From Heracleum sosnowskyi (taxonomy: Eukaryota > Streptophyta > Magnoliopsida > Apiales > Apiaceae), in NCBI GenBank assembly GCA_030848705.1, contig JAUIZM010000015.1:1116001-1180000 (forward strand): a stretch of DNA of 64,000 bases, in the 5' to 3' direction. Of the stretch, positions 1 through 11,456 are shown one piece after another. The notes beneath the pieces were generated by a model. The model saw only the letters and a list, made by a program, of their open reading frames with translations. It ran no database searches and was not told the DNA's origin. Each line of letters begins with the position of its first letter. Positions within the stretch are counted from its first letter, which is position 1. Made by a program: the position numbers and the translations under genes.

Positions 1-129
1 TCTGTTTTTCCATAATCACCTAATGCATTACATGATTAAGTTTTGAGCTTTCTTAAACAACTAAATTTGTGCATACAACAATATCTTCGACTCTTAAGTG
101 TCAACTAATCATGATTAAGAAGATTATCT

Positions 130-508
130 TGTTTGGTCGCGCAACACCCGTTAACTCCATATTAGTATGCTATTGTCCGCTCTGGGTCGTGACCAAACCC
201 GCAAAAGGCCTCATATTAATGGAGTTGTTTTTGGCTACTTATATTCAAGATAATTCTCGCCCGATCACCTCAGTGTCAGGAAGACTTTCGACACAAGTTA
301 TCCAAGATCTTTGATCGTAATTCTGGAGAGCCTCCCCCACATCGGCTCTGATACCACTTGTTGGACCGCGTAACACCCGTTAACTCCACATTAGTATGAT
401 ATTGTCCGCTCTGGGCCGTGACAAAGCCCGCACGGATTTGTTTTTGGTCTCATCCCAAAATGTCTCATACTAATGAAGTTGTTTTTTGCTGTTTATATTC
501 AAGATAAT
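130..508 (-). mobile_element. TRIM-like miniature LTR element
   Basis: Two direct copies of a 120-150 bp sequence (about 130-256 and 359-508) share the words TAACTCCA, TTAGTATG, TTGTCCGCTCTGGG and TATTCAAGATAATTCT. They are separated by about 100 bp. Next to the right copy lies GGCTCTGATACCACTTGTTGGA. Its reverse complement is an LTR end (TCCAACA) followed by a primer-binding site matching initiator methionine tRNA (TGGTATCAGAGCC). The whole therefore looks like a very short non-coding LTR element read on the reverse strand. Exact LTR limits and a TSD are not clear. Confidence 0.55.
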
Positions 509-642
509 TCTTTTTTATTTTATCGATATGGAACTTGGGTTGACACCCACCGAACATTGTGCGCTATCAAAAAAATTCAAAAGTTGGCCCCCCTGCAAGT
601 CGTGTAGGGGGTACAAGAGGTGCTTGTTTTGTCTGTTTCGGA

Positions 643-1149
643 ATTAAGTACCCAAAACTTCAACAAAATTAGATTTTTTCCGATCATTTAAAATCGATCG
701 AACTTGTAAAATGTATAAGACAGTACAGACACTCAATTTCTTAAAACGGACAATCCATTTTTCATATTGGCTAACAAACACGACCAGGCTTTTTAACGAG
801 TATTTTCGGTCGATTATGTGCTTTATAAAGAGTATTTTAACCAACCAATTGTGTTAGTCTGTTATTGTATTTTTTATTTGCTGAGAAAACACCCTCCAAA
901 AATTAAGTGCCCAAAACTTCAACAGAACTAGAATTTTTTTGATCATTTAAAATCGACCGAACTTGTAAAATGAAAAAGATGACACTCAATTTCTTAAAGA
1001 CTGACAACACATTTTTCATTTTGGCTAACAAAAGTTTTTTTTAACGAGGATTTACGGTCGATTATGTGCCTAATAATGCGATGCGATATTTTAACCGACC
1101 AATTGATGTAATCTGTTATTGTTTTTTTTATTTGCGGAGTGAACACCCT
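643..1149. repeat. Tandem duplication, 259-bp period
   Basis: Positions 643-901 and 902-1149 are two diverged copies of one unit. Both start ATTAAGT(A/G)CCCAAAACTTC and end with ATTTGC(T/G)GAG and ACACCCTC. They share ATCATTTAAAATCGA and CGGTCGATTATGTGC. No reading frame of note is conserved between them. The hAT-like element begins exactly where copy 2 ends. Confidence 0.8.
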
Positions 1150-1280
1150 CAGGTAGGACCGTTTACGAACATGAACAAGCTCAAGCTCGGTTCGTTAAGA
1201 GCTCGGCTCGATTCGCTTAAAACTCGAGCTCAAACTCAAATATAAAAAAATATTCGTTAAGAAAATGAGCTCGAGCCGAG
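1150..1280 (+). mobile_element. Left half of a hAT-like GCTCG-rich element
   Basis: The sequence starts CAGGTAGGACCGTTTACGAA and then repeats GCTCG/CTCGAG words, as many small non-autonomous hAT-like elements of plants do. The matching right half is at 34936-35366; its reverse-complemented end reads GGGTTGTTCACGAAT. The two halves are split by the gypsy element, whose TSD (CCGAG) falls in the GCTCG-rich part. No 8-bp TSD of the hAT element itself could be recognised. Confidence 0.6.
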
Positions 1281-2478
1281 TGTTATAGCCAAAATTTGAT
1301 AACGGATTTTTAGATTAGATTCGGATCAATTAGGATTCAATTGAGATATCCAAGATGTAATTAGGGTTAAGACTAATATAAAAAATGGTTAGGGCTTACC
1401 CTCATAGGGGTAAGGGAGCGTCCTTTAGGCTGTCCACCCCTTGAGGGCGCGCTTTTATGGTGATAACAGACAACTTGACATTAATGGGTGGATTGACAAA
1501 GGACAACAACTACATTGACAAGGGACTTGTGTAGGAAAGACTTAGGGTTTATCCTCATCAGGGTAAAAGCTCGCCCTCTTGGTTGTCTACCCTTTGAGGA
1601 CGCGTCCTCTTGGCATTAAGGTGACAATTCTATAATGAAGGATAGTTCTATTGGCTTAGTATTGGCAAGATATTAAAGAATTCCCTCCTAGGATGTGCCC
1701 TAGGAGGTGGATTTCCGTGGTTGAAGACCTCCAGAGGTTTGCCTGATGATTGAAGGCCTCATCCTGTATTCAATGGGCGCGTCCTCATTGAGGATGTGGG
1801 GTGAACCTTGGTGTGTGCTTTGGGAGCTCTGTTTCTGTACTCAATGGGCGCGTTCTCATTAGGGAACTTTAGAGTAATCCTGCACTTTGCACTCAAATAC
1901 TTGGGATCACTTGTCCTACTATCTAGTGGGTGCTTCTTATTCGGGGGACAAAGATGCGTCTATGATATAAGGAAATAGTTGGTAATGGAAAGGACTATTC
2001 CTCGACGGGGGAAGTTTCCGTATCCATGAAGTCCCGAAATCATAGGCGAGCCTTGGGCCTTTATGACTAGGCCTTATCGTTAGACATTCCTAAAGTGAGT
2101 TAAATTCTAAGCATGGAAGGCGATAGAAGAGTCCTACATCTAAGTATGGAAGGCGGTAGAAGAGTCCTACATCTAAGTATGGAAGGCGGTGGAAGACTTC
2201 GACTGGGCTTCGAAGATTAGAGACCAAGCCCATGGAAGAAACTTCCTCCCCAAGAACTACGTTGGCTTGATCCCCTATATAAAGGGGTACGTAGGCACAT
2301 TGTAAGGGGTCGAAAGTTTAGAGCTCAGAGGCAGCCAACATAAACCCTAAACAATCTCAGCCACCAATTAAACACAACCACCATACTCCGACGAATTCAT
2401 CACCCAAAGACCACCGTTGTAGATCTTGATTCCGGCGATAAACCTCGAACTTTGTTAATACCAAATTCCCCCTTAACA
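1281..2478 (+). repeat. 5' LTR of the gypsy-like element
   Basis: 1198 bp, TG...CA ends. A clear TATA box, TATATAAA, is at 2276-2283, preceded by GATCCCC and followed by GGGG. It resembles the 3' LTR at roughly 90-93% by eye with several small indels, the most diverged LTR pair in the window. Words such as GCGCGTCCTC and GGACGCGTC are repeated along it. Confidence 0.9.
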
Positions 2479-2481
2479 AAT

Positions 2482-2499
2482 TGGCGCTAGAAGGAGGGG
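2482..2499 (+). other. Primer-binding site, gypsy-like element
   Basis: TGGCGCTAGAAGGAGGGG lies three bases after the 5' LTR, the normal place for minus-strand priming. The cognate tRNA was not identified with confidence. It is clearly not the initiator methionine type used by the copia elements in this window. Confidence 0.6.
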
Positions 2500-2532
2500 T
2501 GCTAATTAAGATCATAATCTTTGGAGGAAAAG

Positions 2533-3153
2533 ATGTCACACAATCGCAACGAACGTCCTAATGATGAGGTCGGTTCAGATGACAATGAAGGGCATGATCA
2601 CGCCCGCCATGAAGAATACGTTCCTCAGAGTGTTCCAAATCCTGCTTATGGAACACCTATTGTCAGGGGACAACCACTGGTGCTCATTAGTAACTCAGAT
2701 CTGATGGAACAGTTGTATCACATGGGTGATGTCCTGAATAGCTTCGAAGCAAGGCTGGATACAGTTGAGAGAAGTGAAGGAATGGGTCGAGTTAGGCGAC
2801 AACCCCACAATCACCATCGGACAGGAAGAGGTACCACATGACAGGGGGTGACAAATCCCATGCTGAGAGGTTTCAGAGTGTTACCCCAAGAAGATTGGAG
2901 TATCAAGAAGATGAAGTGCCTATTGTTGAACTCCCTGATGAGGAGACGGATGATCAGGAACAACCCAGGGGGGAACGACGTCCATCCCTACGCCCTCATA
3001 GGTTAGGGCGGTCCGAGAGTGAAGTTCGAAGGGCCTTACAAGATCAAGTCTGTGCTTTGGGAAAGAACTTTTCACTTGGAAGATTTATGTCAAAATCCTC
3101 TACCGCGAGCATGGAATATGGAACATGTGAAGAAGTATTATCAATATGGAATG
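2533..3153 (+). pseudogene. gag fragment of the gypsy-like element
   Basis: An ATG at 2533 opens a hydrophilic frame that closes with TGA at about 2839. A second frame (2838 onward) continues in the next phase up to the copia insertion at 3154, so a frameshift separates the two parts. The first part is rich in Asn, Asp, His and Arg. It contains a short helix-like stretch (SDLMEQLYHMGDVLNSFEA) of the kind found near the start of plant gypsy Gag proteins. The second part is acidic, then Arg-rich. The frame is cut by family 1 copy A and never resumes, so no capsid core or zinc knuckle is present. Function is inferred from position just after the primer-binding site. Confidence 0.55.
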
Positions 3154-4417
3154 TGTTAGGCTCAAGGCATGTCTGAATACCACTATTAACAAGCCTACAC
3201 CTTGTGACTATGTCACTCTACATGACCTAGTGAAGTTTATCACTGGGATATAGTATAGGTCTCTATTGTACTTGTCTTGTTTTCACGTACTTAGGTTTAT
3301 TCTGTATGCTCAAATGTATAATGATCTTAGTAAGTTTCTTGCACCTAGAATGTACATAGGCCATGAAATAATTGTCCTGGAAGAAGTTCAGTTTGTTCAT
3401 GCAGCAGGATAAAAGTGAATAAGGCCTTGAAGAAATAAGTTGCAGAAATTTGTCTAAGTCCCTATATCGTGAAGTCAGAATGAGCTATGTCGTGAAGTCC
3501 TCAAAGTCCATGTCGTGAAGTACTGAGATCGCATAGTCCAAAATGAACTATGTCGTGAAGTCTTCAAGGCACATATCGTGAAGTGTTGAGATCACAAAGT
3601 CTGAAATGTACTAGATCGTGAAGTCCTCAAAAAGGCTATATCGTGAAGTCCTCAAAAAGGCTATATCGTGAAGTCCTCAAAAGGCCATATCGTGAAGTCA
3701 GAAATATGCCATATCGCATACTCCTAAAATACCCATATATCAAAGTCACAAATGCTCTATGTCGGCAAGTCACGGGATAAGGAGTATGCTGGAGTTCACG
3801 ATGTCAATACTTAGGCGATTTACAACAAGACAAATCAAGGTACAGTATCAGAGTTCATGGAGACAAATACTGAAGCATCTGTTACGGTGAGGTGGTCCAA
3901 AGACAGATGGCAAATCTACAGCAAAACTTGGAGAGAAAGAATAGAGACAAGCAGCTACAGATACGGGAAAGGACAACAGAAAACAAGTGGTCCTTCCTGA
4001 CACAGTTAACCTCTTATGGAAGAACAAGTTGGAGTTACAGTTAGGGGTAGCTGTGTAAATAGGTGTGTGTGTGTGTACTAGTTTGTATAGGATATATATA
4101 TTGTGCACACCCTATAGTTAGCTGTAAGAGAGATACACATAGAATTATCCAAGCACTCTTTTCTCTGTAAGAAAAACAAGAAAACACTGTTCTTGTTTAG
4201 AAGCCATAATTTCACTTGTGAAATTTTAGAAGCTGTAGTATTTAATTTACTTTATACAAAGTAGAGTGATTATGTGTGTTCTGTTTATTTTATTTCCGCA
4301 TTTTCATACTACACAATCTAACACAACTTTTAAGTTTCAAGAAAACGAAAAACATTCAAACTATCCATTCACCCCCCCCCTCTCTGTCTAGTTTCCTAGT
4401 GATATTCATATCTAAAA
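3154..4417 (+). repeat. 5' LTR of family 1 copy A
   Basis: 1264 bp starting TGTTAGGCTCAAG. The terminal CA has mutated to AA (TCTAAAA instead of TCTAACA). Positions 3470-3770 carry an array of TAT(A/G)TCG(T/C)(G/A)AAGTC words. Three near-perfect copies of a 25-bp variant containing ATCGTGAAGTCCTCAAAAAG lie at about 3610-3690. A TATA-like ATATATATA is near 4090. Confidence 0.9.
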
Positions 4418-4434
4418 AGTGGTATCAGAGCAGG
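4418..4434 (+). other. Primer-binding site, family 1 copy A
   Basis: AGTGGTATCAGAGCAGG directly follows the LTR. It is complementary to the 3' end of initiator methionine tRNA, standard for Ty1/copia elements. Confidence 0.85.
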
Positions 4435-4465
4435 CTGTTGATATACAAACAGAAAAAGATCAAGA

Positions 4466-6414
4466 ATGAGTTCACAGAAACTAAGCAGTATCAAGATTCC
4501 TCCCTTTAACAAGGAACACTACAATCTATGGAAGAAGAAGATGTTGTTGTTCATCAAAGCTTCAAACCCCATGTATTTAGACATTCTAAAACATGGTCTC
4601 TTCATTCCAATGATTGAGATTGCTGAAACAACAGTTGGTACTGAGAAAATACCATGGCATCATGAGCCTAAAGATCCTTCCAAATACACTAATCCTGAAA
4701 AAGAGAAAGTGGCTCTAGATGGAAATCTCCAACTCATTATTTGTGAATCTATGGATCTTATCATGTATGGAACTATTGCTCATTGTAGTAGTGCTAAGAA
4801 AATGTGGGATCTCATTGAAGTGCTATGTGAGGGAACTCCTGAAGTAAGAAAAAACAAGAAACAGATTCTTGTTTCTCAGTATGAAGCCTTCATGGCTCAA
4901 CCAAAAGAGGGCATCAGAGAAGTGTTTGAAAGGTTCAATAGGTTGATAAATGATCTTAAGCTCTATGACAAACACTATGAAACTGAAGAGCTTAACAAGA
5001 AGTTCTTATTGACTCTTCCAAATCATTTGGAGCCAAGGATCTCTTCTCTCATGGAAAGAGATTTAAATAAGATCGGCTTTGATGTGTTATATGGTGTGCT
5101 AAAAACATATGAACTGGAGCTGTTTCAAAAAAGATCCATTTAGGCAAATCAAGGCGTAATGGCCAACACATCATGTGCTCTCATTGCTGATAATCTAAGC
5201 CAAAGGTTAGAAGTTGTGAAAGTCAGTCAAGCTAAGGTTGAAGAACTGGATGTTGAGGAAACTGTTGAAGAACCTCAAGTCACTTATGACTTGCCTGAGG
5301 AAGATGACTTCTATAGCATAGATGAACTGGATCAAATGGAGAACAAATCTTTTGCTTATATGGCTAGGAGGTATCCTAATATAAGATTCAAAAGGAAGCA
5401 GCCATTTAAGTCCAAGTTTAAAGCTAGTGGTGCTGGTGGATCAAGTGGCTCAAACACCTTCAACAAAAGGAAAGGAACTGTTAGTGCTGCAAATGGAGGT
5501 TACAAAACTGGAAGTATGGATAGGTCAAAGATAAGATGCTACAACTGTAATGAACTTGGGCACTTTGCTACAGAGTGTAAGAAGCACAAGCAAGTCAAGA
5601 AGGACAAAGCATACTTAAAACTTGAAGCAAAGTATGAAGCTCTACTCAAGAAACAGCAGGGCAAAGCTTTTATTGCAAAGGGAAAATGTTGGGATGATTC
5701 TGATGAAGAAGAAGAACATGAGTATGTAAACTATGCCTTGATGGATTTCTCTAATGATGGTGATTCTTCAAATCAGTTACCTATTCTTACTTCTCTTGAA
5801 ATGACTCCATCTCAATACAAGCAAACTGTTGAAGATATTAGTACATAGATGTTTAATATTCACACTAGTATGTTAGTTGCTAATGAAGAAATTGATAGGC
5901 TAACTGCTAAGAACATTGAACTTACAGAAAAGAATGAGAAACTTGAGTTAATGGTTGTGAACCTTGATGGCTTGAAAAAGGAGGTTGAGTATCTTAAGAA
6001 TAAAGTTGTTTGTGCTGAACAAATAGAAAAAGCCCCTAGGGAACAAATTGCTGAAAATGAATTAAAGATAAGAAGCTATAGAAACTCGACTGATCTTGTT
6101 CAAGCCTATCACAAGGAACACACTAAAGACATTAAGGTTGTAATTGGTTTTGATTATGAGAATGACAAGGGAAGAAAGAAGGCTAAGGGCAAGGGAAAAG
6201 AACCTTTTGTAAACAAAAATGCCCCAACTATCTTGTCAGGTGTCAAAGAGCCCATCTTCAAAAAGAGTGTTGTTGAGTTTGATGAAGAATCAATGGTCAT
6301 CAAACAACAGTTATTTGAAGAAGACGAGGCTGCTAAAGACACTTTTTCCTCTCCTAAATCTGTCAATCAGAAAGAAACCAAAAACAATCTTATCAAGAGT
6401 CCTAAGGTCACTAA
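4466..6414 (+). pseudogene. gag of family 1 copy A, broken
   Basis: The ATG at 4466 (MSSQKLSSIKIPPFNKEHY) starts a copia Gag that aligns without gaps to the intact one at 39106. It has the UBN2-type capsid region, a CCHC zinc knuckle (CYNCNELGHFATEC, near 5540) and a heptad-rich part near 5850-6060. Two in-frame TAG codons interrupt it: 5141-5143, where copy B has CAA (Gln), and 5846-5848, where copy B has GAG (Glu). After 6414 it runs into the Harbinger-like sequence, so the C-terminal second knuckle is gone. It is non-functional. Confidence 0.9.
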
Positions 6415-6695
6415 GGGGTCGTTTGGTTGGTAAAGTGGTATGGGGTTGGAATCAGGAATCGGGTTAATGTGGTATGGGGTTGAGGTATCATTTCTGATAT
6501 CATGTGTTTGGTTCAGTGCTGGAATGAATATATTTTATTTATGGTATTTTTAATTGACTAATTTAATTAATTTAATTATATTTTTAAATATGTTTTCAAG
6601 TTATTGATTTATTTTTGTATTAAAATTTACATTTAGCTGTTTAAAAAGAACTTGAAAGAATTGGGAGACAATTGCATTGGAGCAACATCATACCA
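6415..6695 (+). mobile_element. PIF/Harbinger-like MITE fragment
   Basis: The sequence GGGGTCGTTTGGTTGG follows TAA (6412-6414), matching the usual end and 3-bp TSD of PIF/Harbinger elements. Sub-repeats GTGGTATGGGGTTG occur twice at 6435-6485. The opposite end, expected as CCAACCAAACGACCCC, is missing. The sequence passes into the gypsy antisense frame around 6660-6700. The right end was therefore lost in the deletion that also removed the rest of copia copy A. Confidence 0.6.
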
Positions 6696-7314
6696 TTACA
6701 GCATGTTTCTAAGGAAGGAATGAAGGGGTGTGCCCACACCTAATGATAGTAACTTAGGCGATGTTACCATCCGAGGAATTGTAAACCCAGGCCAGTTGAA
6801 GATATGAGGCCTCATGAGTGATGGAGGACGCGCCCATTGTCCCTTCATTCCGTAATACATCATGCTCCATGTGATCTCATCTACAGATATTGTCGAAGAC
6901 ATTCCCACACAAAACAATCTATTGTTTTGTTTTCTCAAACGTCTTTTATCGGTTTCAGTAAGTGTATCCTCGTACTTACCTGAATCAATATCTATTTCTT
7001 CTTGAGTAACTTCAGGATGAATGTATGGGTTGGGAGACGCATCTGGAGGAGGTCGGCGATCATTCTCATCGATACGCGTCCTCTGGATTGGATTTTTCAT
7101 TATTAGAGTTGGACGCGCCTTCAGATTCTGAAGACTGTATTTTCTTTCCCTTTCTCTTTCGAGAAATACTCGCTTCTACATCCTCTATGATATCTTCTTC
7201 ATCTATAACTGGTTTAAACTCCTGAAGGTGCGCCCTACTTTGTTGACTAGTTACTTCAAGGTTGACATCATCGACGTGAGGAAGAGACGAGCTGGATTTG
7301 GTGGCTGAAGACAT
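6696..7314 (-). pseudogene. Antisense reading frame of the gypsy-like element
   Basis: An ATG at 7314 on the reverse strand opens a Ser-rich frame with a basic, nuclear-localisation-like stretch (SRKRKGKK) near residue 58. It ends at 7066. A second, overlapping frame (7100-6696) continues in another phase with DPETDKRR-like charged sequence and a stretch rich in Trp and Met, so one frameshift separates them. The frame runs opposite to the element's gag and, with inserts removed, lies about 1 kb before the 3' LTR. Plant Tat-type gypsy elements are known to carry such antisense frames at this position. No domain was recognised and its function is unknown. Confidence 0.5.
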
Positions 7315-7432
7315 TATTTCAGTATTACCTTTGAAAGGAGAAACTCCTTGAAGATGTTCTATGGCCTGAGTATGGAAAGAGAGAATTGATGATGAGCTTT
7401 GTGCTAGAAAGGATAGAGGTGGAGAAGAATAG

Positions 7433-8707
7433 TGAAAGACATATGTAAAGACCTATTTGTAAACACCGATGATTCTACTCAACATAAACTAAGATGTAAT
7501 AAGTAAATAATAAAATTCATATGTCACAGGAATCTCAGAAGATTATATCTGTCAAGAGAATGAAGGTTAATGTCATCTACAGATTTGAAGTAATTCTACA
7601 TTGAAATAAGTTCAATTTATTGATCAAGCCTCAGTGAAGTATTCAATCTCAGTGGATTTATTAAAGTGACATAGATTTCAAGTGTGACAGCAAATGTACA
7701 GACTACAGTGTTTAAAGAAAAGGGAAAAGAAAATGGACCACTGCTTAAAGTCAAACAGATGAAGAACATACATTGTCGTTAGTCACTCATGAACCAGACA
7801 ATACATTGAGTGTCAACATTCTACAAGTGTTATCTCTTCTTCTAATTTTAAGTGGTTCAAAAATTTCTTCTGAAGACAAGGAATTGTTTTTATTCTCTTT
7901 TAAATAATTAATTCTGCTAAGTAATTTATTTATTAAATTGATTCTATTAAGAATTAATTTAATACTTAAATTATTTAAATGGTTATTTAAATTAGAATAA
8001 AAACATAACTAAGAAGACTTAGAAAATGAACTAAGAAGACTGTCAAGGGTAATCTTCCCGATAGTCTTCCTAGGCTTTTTCTAAGTCTTATTAAGTTAAA
8101 TTGCTTGTCTTCCCGAATGTCTTCTATAGCCAAATGTGAATCTTCCCGAATGTCTTCTTAGTACAAATCAAAAGAAAGGTTTTGGCGCGTGGAAGGCAAA
8201 TGCAATTGACTTGTTTAAAAGAAGAAAAGTGTGATCAAAGCATACAGACAGAAGTGAGACAGAAACAAAACAACATTACATTTCATTAACTTCTGCCATT
8301 CATTTCATCAACTGTCCGAGCTTTTATTTCACAGTGAATTTAATTCTTGATTTGTTTGTAACATTTAATCCAACAAAATTAGTTCACTTGTACTGCTTTG
8401 ACAATCTAGCGGATCATAATCCCTAGAAATTACATCGAACTACTTTTTAGTATTCGATCATTTTTATTACAAAAATAGGTAAATTCATGTCGAATTTATT
8501 CTAGGTTTGTGTTATTAAGAACTCTGTAATCTGTACTCAAATTGTAACACCCTTCAAGTTTAATATAAGTTATATTTAACTTGAATGTTGTTTTAGTTTA
8601 TTCCGCAATAATTTGTTTTTGAATTGTTTAATCTTAAATGAACAAATTTGATAAAACGGTATAGTTTGTATTCAACCCCCCTTCTACAAACTTATCAGGA
8701 CCTAACA
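7433..8707 (+). repeat. 5' LTR of copy 2a
   Basis: 1275 bp, starting TGAAAGACATATG and ending GGACCTAACA. It is about 97.5% identical by eye to the surviving part of the 3' LTR. An array of GTCTTCC/GGAAGAC-type words lies at 8015-8165. Confidence 0.92.
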
Positions 8708-8724
8708 ATTGGCATCAGAGCCTT
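8708..8724 (+). other. Primer-binding site, copy 2a
   Basis: ATTGGCATCAGAGCCTT follows the LTR and matches the initiator methionine tRNA end except for C in place of T (GGCATC for GGTATC). The same variant occurs in copy 2b, so it is a family trait. Confidence 0.8.
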
Positions 8725-8810
8725 TTGATTGATATACAAATCAAAGATCCATTTTTTGTGATTTTTTTTCTTAACTCTGAAATTTTTATTCTTCATAAAA
8801 AATCTCAAAA

Positions 8811-10801
8811 ATGTCTACTACACAGAAAGTTGGTACAGTGAAAATCCCCATGTTCAGTAAGGAGCATTATCCTATGTGGAAGAAGAAGATGCTCTTGTTT
8901 CTTCAAGTGGCTAATTATAAATATCTTGGACTGCTGAAAAATGGTCCTAAACTTCCTATGATTGTTGAGGAAGAGCAGATAGAGAACGAGGATGTTACTA
9001 GAGCTGCTATGATGTACCCCAAGGATCCCAAGGACTACACAGCTGATGAGAAAGAGGATGCTTCCCTGGATGCCTGTTTACAGTTGATACTGGTTGATTG
9101 TCTTGATCCTATCATGCATAATCATGTTCTAAATTGTGTTACTGCCAAACACATTTGGGACACGATTGAGATAATCAATGAGGGGACAGAGGAAGTCAGA
9201 GAGAATAAGATGGAAATTCTCACCTCTTCATATGAACATTTCAGATCAAACCCTGGTGAAGGTATCTCTGAGGTTTTTGAGAGATACAACAAATTGATAA
9301 ATGATCTGAATCTCCATGGAAATCACTACACAATTAAGGAGATTAACAAGAAGTTCCTCCTTACACTTCCATCTCATCTGGAGCACGGAATATCAACAAT
9401 TAGAGAAGCAAGAGATCTTGGAGAGATTTCTTTGGAAAGACTTTATGGTGTTCTGAAGACCTATGAGCTGGAACAGATACAGTAGAAGGAAATATATGGA
9501 ACAGGGAAAATTGTCAGTACTTCTACTACACTGATGTCAGAAGTCCCACAGCAACTGGAAGTGAAGGTTGTTCAACCTTCCAGTTCTGATACGGATGTTA
9601 CTGTGGCTGAATATGGCTTAACATCCGCTGATCAATCTGGTGGTGACTTCTATTCTATGGAAGAACTTGAACAGCTGGAGGATGAGTCGATGGCAATGAT
9701 AGTGAATAAGTTTGGCAACTTCAGATTCAGAAGGAATCCTAATCTTAGGTTCAAGCCCAGGTTTCAGAGAGGTGGTTCTTCTTCTTCTTCAAATAACACA
9801 ATGGGTTGCTATAAAACTAGAACCGTGGATAGAATCACAATCAGGTGCTACAATTGTAATGAATTGGGTCACTTTGCTACAGAATGTAAAAAGCCAAAGC
9901 AAGTGAGAAGGAACTCATATGATTCTAGCAAGAAGGATAAGATTGGGAAAACTTATGTTGCCGAGGGAAAGAGTTGGGATGATACAGATAGTGATGAAGA
10001 AGCTGGTGAAGTTGGAAACCTAGATTTAATGGCTAATGAGGGGATCACTTCATCATTCATGTCAGAGGTAAAGTTTACTGATTCTGAAATGATCTATCAT
10101 CTTAGTAGTACTGTTTCTTGTGCACGTAGTGAAAATGATAGAATAATTCTTTTGAACACAGCTCTTGAAAAGGAGGTAAAAGAATTAAGACTTGTGTATG
10201 TTAATCAGGATGATTTCACTAAGAAAATAGCATTTCTTGAGAATAGGGTTAATTGTTATATTCAATTGGAAACCATTCTTAAGGATCGGATCATTGAACT
10301 AAAACCAAGGTTAATGCTTACTATAATTCTTGTAAGACTGCTAAAGAAATCTTCAATAAACAAGTTATTGGTCACACTGTGGGAATATGGTATGACTATA
10401 ATGAGGCTATTGGAGAATTAAGCATTAACACCCCTAATAGAGTCAATGCTGAAGAAATGGGTGTACCAAATGTGCTTAAGGGTATTGAAACACCTTTCTT
10501 TAAAGAATCCTTGGTAGGACCTCTTGATGAATATTCCATTATTATCCAAGAGGAAATGCGTATTGAGGATCTTACTTTTGAACTTGATCAGTCCAACAAG
10601 TGTATGTCTGAGAAACAAGTCAAAGTTGTTTCAGCAACAGAGACTAAATCTGACATCCATAAAGTGGATCAAAACAACTGTAGAACTAACATGCCTGCTA
10701 TTAATTTGTCTCATAAAGCATGTGGTGTGGTGAATTGCATGTCTTGTGCATTTAATGTTATGTATGCTTATTTTAATAGTAAGCATGTATCTGATGATAA
10801 G
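8811..10801 (+). pseudogene. gag of copy 2a, broken
   Basis: The ATG at 8811 (MSTTQKVGTVKIPMFSKEHY) starts a copia Gag closely similar to that of copy 2b. It has a capsid region of the UBN2 type and a CCHC knuckle (CYNCNELGHFATEC, near 9850). Then follow coiled-coil-like heptads (near 10080-10300) and a C-terminal part rich in Cys and His. Damage: TAG at 9483-9485 where copy 2b has Gln, and a one-base frameshift near 10305, after which the frame continues at 10379-10801. It is cut by the family 3 LTR at 10802. Confidence 0.9.
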
Positions 10802-11408
10802 TGTTAGATCAGGATTCAATGATCGTCAGGATCTAGACTTCAACTGATCAGGATTGCTGACATCATCAGTATTGCATGGTCGTCAGGATCAAAATGAATA
10901 TCAGGACTGGGATCAGGATTGATCTTCAGGACTGGAAGCTGATCAGGATTCCTACTTCGAGTTATATTTGGAGTCTAGTTAAATAAGGAAGATTATTCTG
11001 TCGGTTCTTGGTTTGTAGTAATGTAGCTATCGATTAAGGATAGGTTTCAATCTTTGTAATTGATTAGGACTTATCATTGATAGAGAAGCTGTGTAGTATA
11101 TAAACACAGTTTTAGGTTTCGATTTATGTGAGATAGAGAGGGTGAACATAATCGATAACACACTCGAGTATTTTTGTAATCTAGAAGCTCTCAAGAACAT
11201 CAGAATTTCTTGAGAGAGTTTTTATAATCCTAGCAGCTCTCAAGAACATCAGAATTTCTTGAGAGAGTTTTGTAACAGTTTTATATCAGATTTAATAAAG
11301 CTGTTATTATTCTTTCATATTTGTGATTCATATCTTATTAAGTCGAGAATCTTATACAATTGTATTCAACCCCCCCCCCCTTCTACAATTGTTTATTACT
11401 GGGCAACA
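10802..11408 (+). repeat. 5' LTR of family 3
   Basis: 607 bp, TGTTAGATCAGG to GGGCAACA, about half the length of the family 1 and 2 LTRs. The first 160 bp hold an array of ATCAGGAT-type words. TATATAAA occurs at about 11097-11104. A direct repeat containing GCTCTCAAGAACATCAGAAT occurs twice (about 11187 and 11237). Confidence 0.85.
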
Positions 11409-11425
11409 ATTGGTATCAGAGCAAA
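11409..11425 (+). other. Primer-binding site, family 3
   Basis: ATTGGTATCAGAGCAAA follows the LTR and matches initiator methionine tRNA. Confidence 0.85.
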
Positions 11426-11456
11426 CTGATTTAATTTGAATCAGATACGATCTAAG

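Larger units (their letters stand above)
3154..6414 (+). mobile_element. Copia (Sirevirus-like) family 1, copy A, truncated
   Basis: It contains a 5' LTR (3154-4417), a primer-binding site and about 80% of gag, then stops where a Harbinger-like sequence begins. The 3' part of gag, pol, ORF3 and the 3' LTR are missing. The target bases before it are GAATG, with no partner. It belongs to the same family as the complete copy B at 37780-51775, which serves as reference for reading it. Confidence 0.9.

Noticed and set aside
69..314. 81-residue frame at the window start
   Set aside because: No ATG start and it runs through the TRIM-like repeat.
1270..1290. GCTCG-rich flank read as part of the gypsy LTR
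   Set aside because: The CCGAG on both sides of 1281-34930 is a TSD; the GCTCG-rich sequence belongs to the older hAT-like element.
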